Shown: positions 1-9,310, counted from the stretch's first letter. The stretch: DNA of 64,000 bases from Lachnospiraceae bacterium (GCA_017626095.1 JAGAJL010000010.1:1-64000), one strand, 5' to 3'. Program-made: numbers and translations. The notes: a model not told the origin generated them from the letters alone.

Positions 1-117
1 GTCAGATTGAGAATCAGCATGTCCGTACAGCGAAAATACACTTCAGGGAATAAGCGGATTATTTTTGAAGCTAATGTGTTAAGTTTTCAAGGTGCAAATT
101 TAAAAATGTTACTTTAA
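1..117 (+). CDS. C-terminal end of an unidentified protein (partial)
   Basis: A frame open from the left edge runs 38 codons to a TAA at 115-117. It encodes a basic tail, but I recognise no family. A second frame from base 3 is also open and ends at about base 50, so the true frame is uncertain. With only the end visible, no function can be given. Confidence 0.25.
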   Translation, partial: VRLRISMSVQRKYTSGNKRIIFEANVLSFQGANLKMLL

Positions 118-152
118 ATCACCCGATTTGTCGGGCAACTCGTATTATGATG

Positions 153-178
153 TTGGGGTCAAAAGGTATTTTGCCCCC
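153..178. repeat. Hairpin (inverted repeat)
   Basis: GGGG-t-CAAAA pairs with TTTTG-c-CCC around a short loop, with one mismatch. It lacks a clean T-tract and lies just before the REP-like unit, so it may be part of the same intergenic repeat cluster. Confidence 0.4.
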
Positions 179-190
179 ATGATACCAACG

Positions 191-242
191 GATTGCTACG
201 CACTTTGTGCTCTCGCAATCCTAAAACATTCGAAATCCGCCC
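191..242 (+). repeat. REP-like hairpin repeat, copy 1
   Basis: A roughly 52-base unit that recurs at 41917-41969 with only a few differences. It folds as nested stems: GATTGC pairs with GCAATC outside, and GCAC with GTGC inside. It is followed by a conserved tail containing ACATTCGAAAT. It is intergenic and has no open frame. Confidence 0.65.
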
Positions 243-275
243 TTGTAATTGAAATCTGATTTTAAAAACAATAAA

Positions 276-308
276 ACTGCAGCATGCTTTTGGGTGCTGT
301 AGTTTTTT
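276..308 (+). terminator. Intrinsic terminator
   Basis: Stem ACTGCAGCA (276-284) pairs with TGCTGTAGT (295-303), with one G-U pair, followed by six T. It would end transcription entering from the left, before the ABC operon promoter. Confidence 0.75.
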
Positions 309-351
309 ATAGAATAAAAGAAAAGCAAAAATTAAAAGAATCTAAACTCGG

Positions 352-380
352 TTGACATTATTTTCTAAATAGCATATAAA
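352..380 (+). promoter_or_regulatory. Sigma-A promoter of the ABC exporter operon
   Basis: TTGACA at 352-357, a 17-base spacer, then TATAAA at 375-380. The start codon of the first ABC gene is about 70 bases downstream of the expected transcription start. Confidence 0.75.
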
Positions 381-389
381 AATAAAGGT

Positions 390-408
390 AAGTGACACCC
401 TGTCATTT
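390..408. promoter_or_regulatory. Operator-like inverted repeat downstream of the ABC promoter
   Basis: TGACA (393-397) and TGTCA (401-405) around CCC, extended on both sides with one mismatch. It lies at the expected transcription start. The position suits a repressor of the MarR or TetR kind, but no regulator gene is adjacent, so the binding protein is unknown. Confidence 0.5.
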
Positions 409-455
409 GTTTTTTAAAAATGATTCTTGTTTAGACTGATAAAAAAGGAGATAGT

Positions 456-2648
456 ATGGGCAAAATATTCAAAAATTTAATCCCTTATTGGAAAAGTGTG
501 CTGGTTATTTTTATCCTGTTAGTTGTCCAGGCATATTGCGATCTGGAATTGCCGCAATTGACTTCCAACATTATTGATACCGGAATTATCAATGGTGGTG
601 TGGAACATATTATGCCACAGCAGGTTACAAAAGAAACCTATGATATGCTTTCCTACATGATGGATGAGAATGAAAAACAGATATGGGAGGAGAGCTATTC
701 TTTCCGGGACGGAATCTATTATCTTTCTGATTACTCAGAAGATGAATTGGAACAGTTGGATTCGGATATGCTGATTCCCATTACACTTGCCTACCAACTG
801 CAGAACATGCAGAATTCAGATGCCGCAGGTATGTCTGAAATGACGGATATTCCAGCTCTGCCTTCTGAAAATGCGGACGGAGAAATCCCGATGGATCAAA
901 TTCAGCAGATGATTTTACAGGCCAGAGCCGGGGTGGAGAAGATGGTTGAAACCACCGGTGAAAATACAACCAAATCCATGGCACTTCAATTTACCAGGAG
1001 CTGTCAACAAGAGGCCGGCATGGAGGTTGATTCGATTCAAATCCGTTATCTTCTGATGGCCGGACTGAAAATGCTTGCCATGGCTCTTTTGATGGCAGCA
1101 GCCGCTCTTTTGGTTGGATTGTTTGCATCCAGAGTCGGAGCTGATATCGGACGAAAGCTGCGAAACAAGGTTTTTGAAAAAGTAATTGGTTTTTCCAATG
1201 CGGAAATTGACAGCTTTTCAACGGCGTCTTTAATTACCAGAAGCACCAATGATATTCAACAGGTACAGATGTTTACCATCATGATGCTGCGTATGGTTTT
1301 ATATGCGCCGATTATCGGTGTGGGCGGTGTAGTTAAAGTTATCAATACCCAGTCGGGAATGGGCTGGATTATTGTAGTTGCGGTAGTCTGTCTGTTGTGT
1401 CTGATCGGATTTTTAGTTACGGTTGCCATGCCGAAATTCCAGATTATGCAGGTATTGGTTGACCGGCTCAATCTGGTTTCCCGTGAAATATTAACGGGTC
1501 TTTCCGTTATTCGTGCTTTTGGCAGAGAAAAGAAAGAAGAAGAACGATTCGATGTCGCCAATCAGGATTTAATGAAAACACAACTTTTCACAAACCGTGT
1601 CATGGCCGTGATGATGCCCGGTATGATGATTATTATGAACGGAACTTCGATTTTGATTACCTGGGTGGCTGCGAAAAAAATCGATTTAGGCACCATGCAG
1701 GTCGGAGCCATGACCGCTTTTATCATATATGCGATGCAGATCGTTATGTCCTTCCTGTTTTTAACCATGCTTTCCATTATGCTGCCCCGTGCCGGCGTTG
1801 CGGCAGATCGAATTGACGAAGTGTTAAAAACACCTTTGTCTTTAACAGACAAGCCGGATGCTAAGGACTTCCATGTAGGGGAAGGTATTGTCCGATATGA
1901 AAAAGTGTCTTTTGCTTATCCGAATGCGAAGACCGATGTATTGGAGAATATTTCCTTTACGGCAAGGCCCGGAGAGATTACAGCCATTATCGGAAGTACG
2001 GGTTGCGGTAAATCCACACTGGTTAATCTGCTGCCGCGTTTTTATGATGTCAAAGAGGGTTCCGTTACCATTGACGGCGTGGATATCCGGGACATAAAGA
2101 TGGAGGATTTACGGGAATCAATTGGTTTTGTGCCTCAAAAAGGAGTTTTGTTTTCCGGAACGATAGCTTCCAATCTTCGATTTGGTAAGCATGATGCAAC
2201 TGAGGAAGAAATCAAGGAGGCAGCTTCCATTGCACAGGCATTGGATTTCGTGGAAGAAAAAAAGGATGGTTTTGATAGTGCTATTGCACAGGGTGGAAGT
2301 AATGTTTCCGGCGGTCAGCGCCAGAGACTGGCCATTGCAAGAGCAATTGTAAAGAAACCAAAAATCATGGTATTTGATGATAGTTTTTCAGCACTGGATA
2401 TGAAAACGGATGCAGCACTTCGTAAGGCACTGGCAGATAAAATCAAGGATTCTACGGTTTTGATCGTTGCACAGAGAATTAGTACCATTATCCATGCGGA
2501 TCAGATTTTGGTGCTGGATGAGGGAAAAATTGTCGGAATGGGAAAACATGAAGATTTGCTTAAGAATTGTGAAGTATATGAACAGATTGCCAAATCCCAG
2601 TTATCGGCCAAAGAATTAGGACTGAATGAAAAGGAGGCAGCATTATGA
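456..2648 (+). CDS. Heterodimeric ABC exporter, subunit 1 (degenerate ATP site)
   Basis: A half-transporter of 730 residues with an N-terminal transmembrane domain and a C-terminal ATPase. The first membrane helix (about 15-32) is followed by a large inserted hydrophilic segment (about 45-195) before the second helix, which makes the protein longer than the usual 580 residues. Walker A GSTGCGKST is at about 513, signature VSGGQ at about 617, and Walker B is followed by FDDS at about 640. The catalytic Glu after Walker B is Asp, the hallmark of the non-canonical site in heterodimeric exporters such as the TM287/288 type. It overlaps the next gene by 4 bases. The substrate is probably a drug, lipid or peptide; this is inferred from the family only. 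Confidence 0.93.
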   Translation: MGKIFKNLIPYWKSVLVIFILLVVQAYCDLELPQLTSNIIDTGIINGGVEHIMPQQVTKETYDMLSYMMDENEKQIWEESYSFRDGIYYLSDYSEDELEQLDSDMLIPITLAYQLQNMQNSDAAGMSEMTDIPALPSENADGEIPMDQIQQMILQARAGVEKMVETTGENTTKSMALQFTRSCQQEAGMEVDSIQIRYLLMAGLKMLAMALLMAAAALLVGLFASRVGADIGRKLRNKVFEKVIGFSNAEIDSFSTASLITRSTNDIQQVQMFTIMMLRMVLYAPIIGVGGVVKVINTQSGMGWIIVVAVVCLLCLIGFLVTVAMPKFQIMQVLVDRLNLVSREILTGLSVIRAFGREKKEEERFDVANQDLMKTQLFTNRVMAVMMPGMMIIMNGTSILITWVAAKKIDLGTMQVGAMTAFIIYAMQIVMSFLFLTMLSIMLPRAGVAADRIDEVLKTPLSLTDKPDAKDFHVGEGIVRYEKVSFAYPNAKTDVLENISFTARPGEITAIIGSTGCGKSTLVNLLPRFYDVKEGSVTIDGVDIRDIKMEDLRESIGFVPQKGVLFSGTIASNLRFGKHDATEEEIKEAASIAQALDFVEEKKDGFDSAIAQGGSNVSGGQRQRLAIARAIVKKPKIMVFDDSFSALDMKTDAALRKALADKIKDSTVLIVAQRISTIIHADQILVLDEGKIVGMGKHEDLLKNCEVYEQIAKSQLSAKELGLNEKEAAL

Positions 2649-4498
2649 GTGAACAAAAAACATATCACAGACCTCCAAAGAGAAGAGGACACGGACCGGG
2701 CGGCCCCGGAATGATGCCGGTAGAAAAGGCAAAAGATTTCAAAGGCTCCATTAGTAAATTAACTGCTTATATCGGAAGATACAAACTTGCCATTTTTGTT
2801 GTCATGATATTTGCAGTCGTCGGAACTATATTCAATGTTGTAGGTCCCAAAGTATTGGGAAAAGCAACCACAACTCTTTCAGACGGACTGATGGCTAAAA
2901 TTGCGGGAACAGGTGGAATTGACCTAACCAAAATCAGCAGAATTTTACTGTTTGTACTGGCTTTATATGTGGTCAGTGCACTCTTTACCTTTATTCAGCA
3001 TTATATCATGAGCACCATCAGCCAGAAGATCTGCTACCGGATGCGGAAAGAAATTTCGGAAAAAATCAACCGCATGCCCATGAAATATTTTGAAAGCCGG
3101 ACCTATGGGGAGGTATTATCCAGAATTACCAACGATGTCGATACGCTGGGAATGAGTTTGAGCCAAAGCATTAATCAGATTATCACATCAGTAACCACGA
3201 TGGTGGGTGTTCTGGTTATGATGATTTCGATATCTCCGCTTTTGACATTAATAGCACTGTTTATTTTACCGATTTCCATCTCTATGATTGCATTTGTGAT
3301 GAAAAAATCACAAAAATACTTCCGCTCTCAGCAGGAATATCTGGGAGAAATCAACGGACAGGTGGAGGAGAATTTTACCGGACACCTGGTAATAAAAGCA
3401 TATAATAAAGAAGAGGAAGTCATTCGTGATTTTAATAAAACCAATGACCACCTTTATGAATCGGCATGGAAGTCACAGTTTTTATCCGGTATGATGCATC
3501 CCATCATGATGTTTGTGGGAAATTTAGGCTATGCAGCTGTTGCTTTGATCGGAGGGCTTCTGGCAATCAAAGGAACCATTGAGATTGGCGATATTCAGGC
3601 GTTTATCCAGTATGTGAAAAACTTTACCCAGCCGATACAGCAGATTGCCCAGGTTGCAAACCAGGTGCAGTCCATGGCTGCGGCAGCAGAACGTGTTTTC
3701 GAATTCCTCAATGAGGAAGAAGAAAGTCAGATTGTTGAAAATCCTGTCAGTGTTGACAACATTGTCGGAAATGTCTCTTTTGAGCATGTTCACTTTGGAT
3801 ATAAAGAAGACCAGATCATCATTCATGATTTCAGTGCCGAAATCAAACAGGGACAAAAAATTGCCATTGTCGGACCGACCGGTGCCGGCAAAACAACCAT
3901 GGTAAAACTGCTGATGCGTTTCTATGATGTCAATGACGGAGCCATCAAAATTGACGGACATAATATCAAAGATTTTAACCGAAGAGAACTTCGAGATGCG
4001 TTTGGCATGGTATTGCAGGATACCTGGCTGTTTAAAGGAAGCATTATGGAAAACATCCGCTACGGAAGACTTGATGCAACCGATGAAGAAGTCATTGCTG
4101 CAGCGAAAGCAGCGCATGCGCACCGCTTTATTGAAACACTGCCCGGTGGATATGATATGGAATTAAACGAAGATGCCAGCAATGTGTCACAGGGACAGAA
4201 ACAGCTATTGACTATCGCACGGGCTATTTTGGCAGACAATAAAATCTTAATTCTGGATGAGGCTACCTCTTCCGTTGATACACGTACCGAAATACGAATT
4301 CAGAAAGCAATGGATAACCTGATGAAAGGAAGGACCAGCTTTATTATCGCGCACAGACTTTCTACCATACGTGATGCCGATCTGATTTTGGTTATGAAAG
4401 ACGGAGATATTATCGAGCAGGGTACGCACGAGGAATTGTTGGAAAAGAACGGATTTTATGCTAAACTGTATAACAGTCAGTTTGAAGAGGCTTCTTAA
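2645..4498 (+). CDS. Heterodimeric ABC exporter, subunit 2 (catalytic ATP site)
   Basis: A 617-residue membrane-ATPase half-transporter translationally coupled to subunit 1 through ATGA. A basic, Gly/Pro-rich cytoplasmic tail (residues 1-30) precedes six helices. Walker A GPTGAGKTT is at about 409, and Walker B LILDEAT at about 535 has an intact catalytic Glu. The signature reads VSQGQ rather than SGGQ, which belongs to the degenerate composite site shared with the Asp of subunit 1. The two genes thus form one asymmetric pump in the cytoplasmic membrane. Confidence 0.93.
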   Translation: MSEQKTYHRPPKRRGHGPGGPGMMPVEKAKDFKGSISKLTAYIGRYKLAIFVVMIFAVVGTIFNVVGPKVLGKATTTLSDGLMAKIAGTGGIDLTKISRILLFVLALYVVSALFTFIQHYIMSTISQKICYRMRKEISEKINRMPMKYFESRTYGEVLSRITNDVDTLGMSLSQSINQIITSVTTMVGVLVMMISISPLLTLIALFILPISISMIAFVMKKSQKYFRSQQEYLGEINGQVEENFTGHLVIKAYNKEEEVIRDFNKTNDHLYESAWKSQFLSGMMHPIMMFVGNLGYAAVALIGGLLAIKGTIEIGDIQAFIQYVKNFTQPIQQIAQVANQVQSMAAAAERVFEFLNEEEESQIVENPVSVDNIVGNVSFEHVHFGYKEDQIIIHDFSAEIKQGQKIAIVGPTGAGKTTMVKLLMRFYDVNDGAIKIDGHNIKDFNRRELRDAFGMVLQDTWLFKGSIMENIRYGRLDATDEEVIAAAKAAHAHRFIETLPGGYDMELNEDASNVSQGQKQLLTIARAILADNKILILDEATSSVDTRTEIRIQKAMDNLMKGRTSFIIAHRLSTIRDADLILVMKDGDIIEQGTHEELLEKNGFYAKLYNSQFEEAS

Positions 4499-4522
4499 AG
4501 AGATAAATATTGAGGATAAAAC

Positions 4523-5833
4523 ATGAACGAGATTATTTCAAAACTAATTATTTATGGAGATTTACCAAAGGACTGCATCCTGATGGAGCTTGCAGATATC
4601 TGTGCACAGGTTAAATCCCAGGATTATAATAAGGATATCCTGATTACACGCATATATAAACAAATCAAGAAAATACTGGTAATTGCAACGGATTACGGAT
4701 TTGATGACAATCTGTGGCAGAACTACCTGACTTATCTATTGATTACGGATGAAAATCCTTTCAGTATTACCTGTGAAAAGACCGGCGCGCAGAACGGCAG
4801 TGTCAATCACTTTGCAAAAAATGATTTTAAGGCATTTATGGATTTATTCCATTATGATTTTTCTTATCTGGAAAAAGCATTGGATATTGACTGTTTTTCC
4901 ACGCTGTCCGATTATCATGCTATTGGAAAACCTGAGCTTATGTACAATAAAAATGTGAGTGAAAAGGTTCAGGCATTGAGCAAAAAGTTAGCGGGCGCTA
5001 ACAATGAAGATGAATTTTTTGAATATGTAACCGGATTTTATAAAGACTACGGTGTGGGAATGTTTGGACTGAATAAAGCATTCCGCATCGGAAATGTGGA
5101 TGAATTCGGACGTATTACCTTCCAGGCAATTAACAATATGGATAAAGTGATGTTAGATGATTTAATCGGTTACGAAATCCAGAAAAAGAAACTGGTAGAT
5201 AATACCAAAGCTTTTGTTGAGGGTAAAAAGGCGAATAACTGTTTACTGTTCGGTGACAGCGGTACCGGAAAATCAACCAGTATCAAAGCGATTGTCAATC
5301 AATTTTATGATCAGGGACTTCGTATGATTGAGATATACAAGCACCAGTTTAAAGATCTCTCCAATGTGATTGCCCAGATTAAAAACAGAAATTATAAATT
5401 TATTATCTATATGGATGACCTTTCCTTCGAAGAATTCGAGGTAGAATATAAGTTTTTAAAGGCTGTTATTGAAGGCGGCGTTGAAACAAAGCCGGAGAAT
5501 ATCCTGATTTATGCAACTTCAAACCGTCGTCACCTGATTAAAGAGACATGGGGCGACAGAAGTGATGTCCAGGTTGATAACGGCATTCATAAATCCGACA
5601 CCATGGAGGAGAAGCTTTCTTTAGTGCATCGTTTTGGTGTTACCATCAGCTATTCCAAACCTTCGCCAAAAGAATATTTCCATATTGCAACTGAACTGGC
5701 ACACAGAGCCGGAATTCAAATGTCGGATGAAGAAATTCGTGCTGAGGCAAACAAGTGGGAGCTTTCCCATGGCGGAATTTCAGGACGTACGGCGCAGCAA
5801 TTTGTTTACTATCTGAGTGCCATGGAGCAATAA
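4523..5833 (+). CDS. DUF815 family AAA ATPase
   Basis: A 436-residue protein resembling the DUF815 (PF05673) AAA family. The N-terminal 230 residues are helical with no clear motif. Walker A GDSGTGKST lies at about 246-254, Walker B IIYMDDL at about 293, and a sensor-like ATSNRRH follows. The family is a predicted chaperone-like or loader ATPase of unknown substrate. It begins 24 bases after the ABC pair and abuts the next gene, so it is probably co-transcribed with both. Confidence 0.85.
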   Translation: MNEIISKLIIYGDLPKDCILMELADICAQVKSQDYNKDILITRIYKQIKKILVIATDYGFDDNLWQNYLTYLLITDENPFSITCEKTGAQNGSVNHFAKNDFKAFMDLFHYDFSYLEKALDIDCFSTLSDYHAIGKPELMYNKNVSEKVQALSKKLAGANNEDEFFEYVTGFYKDYGVGMFGLNKAFRIGNVDEFGRITFQAINNMDKVMLDDLIGYEIQKKKLVDNTKAFVEGKKANNCLLFGDSGTGKSTSIKAIVNQFYDQGLRMIEIYKHQFKDLSNVIAQIKNRNYKFIIYMDDLSFEEFEVEYKFLKAVIEGGVETKPENILIYATSNRRHLIKETWGDRSDVQVDNGIHKSDTMEEKLSLVHRFGVTISYSKPSPKEYFHIATELAHRAGIQMSDEEIRAEANKWELSHGGISGRTAQQFVYYLSAMEQ

Positions 5834-6892
5834 ATGAAAACGAATATTTTTGTCTGTACCCATAAACCGTTTGAACCCCCAAAAGATCCCATGTATATCC
5901 CGCTTCATGTGGGACATAAAGGGAAAAAAGATCTTGGATATATCGGGGATGATACCGGTATAGAAATTTCAGAAAAAAATCCATATTACAGTGAGCTGAC
6001 CGGTTTATACTGGGCAGCTCATAATTGTTGCGATGCGGATATCAAAGGAATTTGTCATTATCGAAGATATCTGATTAATGAAAACGGTAAAGTGTATTCA
6101 TCAAAAGAAATTGAGAATATCTTATCAGAGTACGATTTGATGACAACGAAAACATTGGAGCTTCGCTCTGCATATTATGATGGATTTGGAGCAGATCACA
6201 ATTTAAAGGATTTAATTTTGGCCGATGAGATTCTAAAGGATAAATATCCGGAATACTATGAGACATATCAAAATCTGGTGCATCAAAATAAAACCTATTT
6301 CGGAAATATGGTCATTTGTAGAAGTGAGTTGTTTGATTCCTATGTAGATTGGCTTTTTTCCATCTTTTTTGAAATGGAGCCTCAAATGGATTTTACCGGA
6401 TATGATGATTACCGAAAACGTGTTTTTGGCTTTATTTCGGAATTTCTTTTGAAAGTGTACTGTATCGTTAATCAATTAAAAGTACATGAATCTATGGTTG
6501 GTATGGTGGGTGAAAAAAAGGAAACTCTGGAAGTAAAAACCCGGCTAGAACATTTTATCATGGAAAAGAAGCTTTCGCAGGCAAAAGAATACTTTTATCA
6601 GGTCGTAAAAAAGCGTCCCGATATTTTGATGGAAGCAAGTGATATCAACGGAGAATTAAAACTGGCAATGCAGATTATTTCGTCCTGCGAACATGAATAC
6701 GAGTTGTATCAGAAAAGTATTCTTGATCATATTGGTACATATAAAGAGCTAAAAGAATATTTTGATATGGTCAATAAAATTACCGTTGCAAAGCAGTTGG
6801 GTATGCTTTCGGAGAGTGAAAACATATGGCTTTTGTCCCATCCGGTATCAGATGTCACAAAAGAGATTTCCGAAATGCTATTTTGTTCTTGA
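5834..6892 (+). CDS. DUF4422 family protein (glycosyltransferase-like)
   Basis: A 352-residue protein starting directly after the stop of the DUF815 gene. The N-terminal part carries DUF4422 features: KTNIFVCTHKPF at the start, an IPLHVG segment, a WAAHN segment and an ICHYRRY motif near residue 75. DUF4422 proteins are usually found in surface-polysaccharide loci and are thought to transfer sugars. The last 120 residues are a helical extension that I cannot assign. The stop codon lies inside the tRNA promoter -35 box. Confidence 0.8.
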   Translation: MKTNIFVCTHKPFEPPKDPMYIPLHVGHKGKKDLGYIGDDTGIEISEKNPYYSELTGLYWAAHNCCDADIKGICHYRRYLINENGKVYSSKEIENILSEYDLMTTKTLELRSAYYDGFGADHNLKDLILADEILKDKYPEYYETYQNLVHQNKTYFGNMVICRSELFDSYVDWLFSIFFEMEPQMDFTGYDDYRKRVFGFISEFLLKVYCIVNQLKVHESMVGMVGEKKETLEVKTRLEHFIMEKKLSQAKEYFYQVVKKRPDILMEASDINGELKLAMQIISSCEHEYELYQKSILDHIGTYKELKEYFDMVNKITVAKQLGMLSESENIWLLSHPVSDVTKEISEMLFCS

Positions 6893-6917
6893 CAAGAGCT
6901 GAATTGTCTTGTAAAAT
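6889..6917 (+). promoter_or_regulatory. Promoter of the tRNA cluster
   Basis: TTGACA at 6889-6894, a 17-base spacer, and TAAAAT at 6912-6917. The TGA stop of the preceding gene (6890-6892) is embedded in the -35 box. The first tRNA starts about 18 bases after the -10 box. Confidence 0.8.
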
Positions 6918-6934
6918 AGGCAATGTCGTGAGAC

Positions 6935-7007
<73 letters not shown>

Positions 7008-7013
7008 CTGCAT

Positions 7014-7084
7014 GCGGGTGTAGTTCAATGGTAGAACACCAGCCTTCCAAGCTGGATACGTGGGTTCGATTCCCATCACCCGCT
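7014..7084 (+). tRNA. tRNA-Gly (TCC)
   Basis: A 71-base cloverleaf. Acceptor GCGGGTG pairs with CACCCGC. Anticodon stem CCAGC/GCTGG encloses loop CTTCCAA, giving anticodon TCC. It lies 6 bases after tRNA-Phe and is probably cut from the same precursor. Confidence 0.97.
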
Positions 7085-7157
7085 TTCACATTGTGATAGG
7101 TTGCTATCGAAACCAAATCGGTTGTATAAGCAATCGTACCACAATGTTTATATATAT

Positions 7158-7234
<77 letters not shown>

Positions 7235-7240
7235 AATTTC

Positions 7241-7280
7241 AACGGAAATGCTTTAGTTTTAAGGCATTTCCGTTATTTTT
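7241..7280 (+). terminator. Terminator after tRNA-Gly
   Basis: A perfect 11-base stem, AACGGAAATGC (7241-7251) with GCATTTCCGTT (7264-7274), then a T-rich tract. It belongs to the element side of attL and ends the tRNA transcript. The integrase stop codon lies in its tail. Confidence 0.85.
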
Positions 7281-8664
7281 ATGCATTTGAAAAAGTGGGG
7301 ACATTTGAGGACATTTTGGGGACAGTTAGTTTCTTACTTTGGAATGCTTTGATGGATACCACATTGGATGCCATATTAGATGCCATATTGTCTGCAACAG
7401 ATGCTGTCGTGACTGCGCTGTTATCAGGCGAATCCATTTCTTGTGCGCCATCTTTCTTCCGTGATAACGCCTCCGTAAGCATCTTGTAACTCTCTGCCTC
7501 TGTCAACGGATTGTAGATATATCCGTAAGTGGTCGACAGGGAAGCATGTCCTAACTGTTCTCTGATGAAATCGATGGGTACGCCATTTGCATTGCACATG
7601 CTGGCGTAGGTCTTTCTTAACTTGTGGGAGCTTTTTACCTGCAAATCAAATCTTTCCGCATACTTTTCCAGCACGTAGTTAATCTGCCTTGAAGTAAGAC
7701 GTTTCCCATCTCTCATGAAGATGTATTCGCTGGTTCTGGGAAGTTTTGCGAGAATCTCCAACGCATCCGGTATCAGATATACAAAACGGTCTGTATGAGT
7801 CTTGGTGTGGTCGGCAACGGTAATTTCGTTTGCTACCTGGTCACGCACTTCTTCACGGACGATATGTATCTGATTCCCTTCGCAGATATCTTCCCATTTG
7901 AGTGCAACCAGCTCCCCCACTCTCAGCCCCATAAAGAAATTCATCTTTACAGCCATGAAAGCAATATCACCAGTCTGCTCATACATCTCATCCAGATAGG
8001 TATTGAGTTTTTCTAGTTCTTCGGTGTTGTAGGTCTGAGTCTTTCCAGTTTTCTTCACCACCTGTCTGAATTTCACGCTAATGCGAATCTTCGGCATTAG
8101 GTTTTCCTGCAGATATTTCATGCGGTAAGCATACTCAAACATGCCATTTAGAAGTGTTTTCAAATTCACCCATTCCTTGTTGGACAGATTGAATTCTCTC
8201 ACGATTCGGTTGCACTCGGTCTCCAGCAGAATCTCCGTTATCTTCAAAATCTGTACCTGATACAGCTTTGAAGAAGCGATATACTTCTTAAAGTGCTGCC
8301 TGTGCCGAAGGATGGTGTTGGGGCTTGTGGTAATCTGCGCCTTGTACGCAATCCACTCCTCAAACAATTCCTGAAGGATTTTCTTTTCAAGGTTCTCCCG
8401 GTCAAGATATAATGGAATCAGCTTATCTAGTAAAGCCTCTTCCGTTTGTGCACGAATGGTCTTTCTCTTGCCATTCCTGTCAGTGTAATTGGTTCTCCAC
8501 CGCTCACCTTCTTTTGAGGGTGGCGTTATGGAGTACGGATGCAGGGCTTTCGCCTGCTCTCTCTTTGATGCCATACACAATTCATGCACTCTATCCAAAT
8601 CGAGTATACCATTAGAAAGCGCATAAGATAAAGTGCTTTGTGCTTCAAAATCTAAACTTTTCAT
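7279..8664 (-). CDS. Tyrosine recombinase (integrase)
   Basis: A site-specific recombinase of 461 residues, starting at the ATG at 8664 with AGGAG upstream. A longer in-frame start at 8793 would read through a terminator hairpin and is unlikely. Domains: an N-terminal DNA-binding segment (about 55-90), a core-binding domain (about 115-200) and a catalytic domain. Catalytic features are Arg in GLRVGEL at about 248, HKLRKTY, the LGHAS box, and a Tyr within GYIY. It would insert and excise the element at tRNA-Gly. The last 45 residues are Ser/Val/Asn-rich with repeated NMASN-like units. Confidence 0.93.
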   Translation of the reverse strand: MKSLDFEAQSTLSYALSNGILDLDRVHELCMASKREQAKALHPYSITPPSKEGERWRTNYTDRNGKRKTIRAQTEEALLDKLIPLYLDRENLEKKILQELFEEWIAYKAQITTSPNTILRHRQHFKKYIASSKLYQVQILKITEILLETECNRIVREFNLSNKEWVNLKTLLNGMFEYAYRMKYLQENLMPKIRISVKFRQVVKKTGKTQTYNTEELEKLNTYLDEMYEQTGDIAFMAVKMNFFMGLRVGELVALKWEDICEGNQIHIVREEVRDQVANEITVADHTKTHTDRFVYLIPDALEILAKLPRTSEYIFMRDGKRLTSRQINYVLEKYAERFDLQVKSSHKLRKTYASMCNANGVPIDFIREQLGHASLSTTYGYIYNPLTEAESYKMLTEALSRKKDGAQEMDSPDNSAVTTASVADNMASNMASNVVSIKAFQSKKLTVPKMSSNVPTFSNA

Positions 8665-8685
8665 AGTTCTCCTAAAAATGAGTAT

Positions 8686-8712
8686 AAAAAAGGCACCGCC
8701 ATAAACGATGCC
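8686..8712 (-). terminator. Terminator in the integrase leader
   Basis: On the minus strand GGCATCG pairs with CGGTGCC and is followed by six T, just 22 bases before the integrase ATG. A second weaker hairpin (AGATT/AATCT, about 8725-8746) lies upstream. Integrase transcription is probably limited by attenuation or shielded from outside reading. Confidence 0.6.
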
Positions 8713-8826
8713 AAACAAAAAGACAGATTCTCTAATTAGAAATCTGCCTCGTGTTAAATATATTGTTTTTGATATTTGTATAATTTCTGTCACCTATACT
8801 TTATCACTTTTGAAAACCTACCGCAA

Positions 8827-8856
8827 TGGACAAAAGGTAGACAAATGGTAGACAAA
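8827..8856. repeat. Short direct repeats beside the integrase
   Basis: Two copies of GGTAGACAAA (8836-8845 and 8847-8856), preceded by a related GGACAAAA. The 11-base period suggests binding sites on one face of DNA, for example arm sites for the integrase or an excisionase. The function is inferred. Confidence 0.45.
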
Positions 8857-8909
8857 ATATTTACAAAACCCCTACAAAATATCGACAGTTTATTAGCCGA
8901 AGGCGTAGC

Positions 8910-9040
8910 TTCTTCAAAATACAATTTGAAGAATTCGAAGGGTTTGGGATATTTCCCAACAAGCAGATTTGCGCAGCAAGTGCAAGGTATATACCTTTGC
9001 ACTGCTTGCCAATTTGCAAAACCTGTACAGGTTTGCATTG
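8910..9040. repeat. Cluster of four hairpins between integrase and regulator
   Basis: Consecutive inverted repeats: TTCTTCAAA/TTTGAAGAA at 8910-8933; TTGGGA/TCCCAA at 8944-8959; a long stem GTGCAAGGTAT/ATACCTTTGCAC at about 8976-9009; and GCAAAACCTG/CAGGTTTGC at about 9015-9035. The last two share CTGCTTGC-like flanks. This 0.5-kb stretch (8794-9310) has no convincing gene. It may be a replication or transfer origin, or a control region. Confidence 0.5.
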
Positions 9041-9200
9041 CTTGCTACTTTTGTGACAGTATAACTGTATCATGTTTGGGATTCGGGGAAAAGCGTGACT
9101 TTGGGTGGATTTTCGGTGGAATGGGGGTGATATTCAGTGGATAATAATATTGATTGATGAAACACATATTGAGTAAAGATGCATGGAATAGCTAATTTCA

Positions 9201-9254
9201 TAATTCAACTATGAGTTGAATTAATTTGAAATTTTCAATAGTAGAGTTATTGAA
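9201..9254. promoter_or_regulatory. Operator-like inverted repeats before the XRE gene
   Basis: TAATTCAACT-atg-AGTTGAATTA at 9201-9223 is a perfect 10-base inverted repeat. TTCAATA/TATTGAA at 9234-9254 is a second one with a 7-base spacer. Both lie 60-110 bases before the XRE-methyltransferase start and are plausible autoregulatory sites. Confidence 0.5.
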
Positions 9255-9310
9255 TAATGCATAAGTTTAATCTATGCTGATATTAGTGATTGATATAAGG
9301 AGGCTGCGCT

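Noticed and set aside
3524-4123. A 199-codon minus-strand frame inside the second ABC gene
   Set aside because: It is a shadow of the coding strand, which has clear motifs and codon pattern.
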